This document shows, piece by piece, positions 6,408 to 6,409 of a stretch of DNA of 6,409 nt (the first letter of the stretch is position 1; every line of letters starts with the position of its first letter). The notes below the pieces were generated by a model that had not been told where the DNA came from, made no database searches, and worked only from the letters and a program-made list of their open reading frames with translations. A program made the position numbers and the translations under genes. The DNA is from an uncultured Peptococcaceae bacterium. Lineage in GTDB: Bacteria > Bacillota > Peptococcia > Peptococcales > Peptococcaceae. The stretch is taken from assembly GCA_937922955.1 (NCBI GenBank), contig CALAKO010000153.1, forward strand, positions 1-6,409, in the 5' to 3' direction.

Positions 6408-6409
6408 TA

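Noticed and set aside
1..6409. CRISPR array, insertion sequence, transposase, tRNA, rRNA or prophage attachment site
   Set aside because: No regularly spaced short repeats, transposase-like frames, terminal inverted repeats with target duplications, or tRNA/rRNA signatures were seen.

Overview
The window looks like chromosomal DNA of a Gram-positive-type anaerobe (Bacillota, perhaps a Clostridia or Negativicutes gut lineage). This rests on the signal peptides ending in PFAAFAA, the AGGAGG-type ribosome binding sites, and the non-catalytic copper-amine-oxidase-N-type tails, which are typical of that phylum. No genus can be assigned from the sequence alone. All genes lie on the minus strand, so the window reads from right to left.

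Right to left, the layout is as follows. (1) 4116-6407 encodes a 763-aa secreted, cysteine-free protein made of tandem Ig-like beta domains. It starts with TTG at the window edge, so its promoter and RBS are outside. (2) A strong hairpin terminator or attenuator lies at 4026-4060. (3) 1066-3987 encodes a 973-aa secreted protein with two beta-helix regions and a beta-repeat domain. It is followed by a UUCG-loop terminator at 1003-1032. (4) A short spacer holds a near-consensus sigma-70-type promoter with an overlapping palindrome. That promoter drives a compact DinJ-YafQ type II toxin-antitoxin pair (520-792 antitoxin, 240-518 toxin). (5) A gene-less, dyad-containing 3' region ends at a terminator at 31-55.

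The main point of interest is the pair of large secreted proteins. Their signal peptides are related, and they share almost the same C-terminal tail: 50 of 63 aligned residues match in the last part. Their middles look unrelated. The DNA is mosaic in the same pattern, with GC-richer ends and AT-rich middles whose borders fall at domain borders. Neither protein carries an SLH domain, LPXTG motif, other known anchor or recognisable catalytic domain. They look like two members of a family with constant ends and a variable passenger, in which the tail may be the retention or assembly module. That function is inference. The toxin-antitoxin pair is an ordinary, apparently intact module with its own promoter and is not obviously linked to the surface genes in function.
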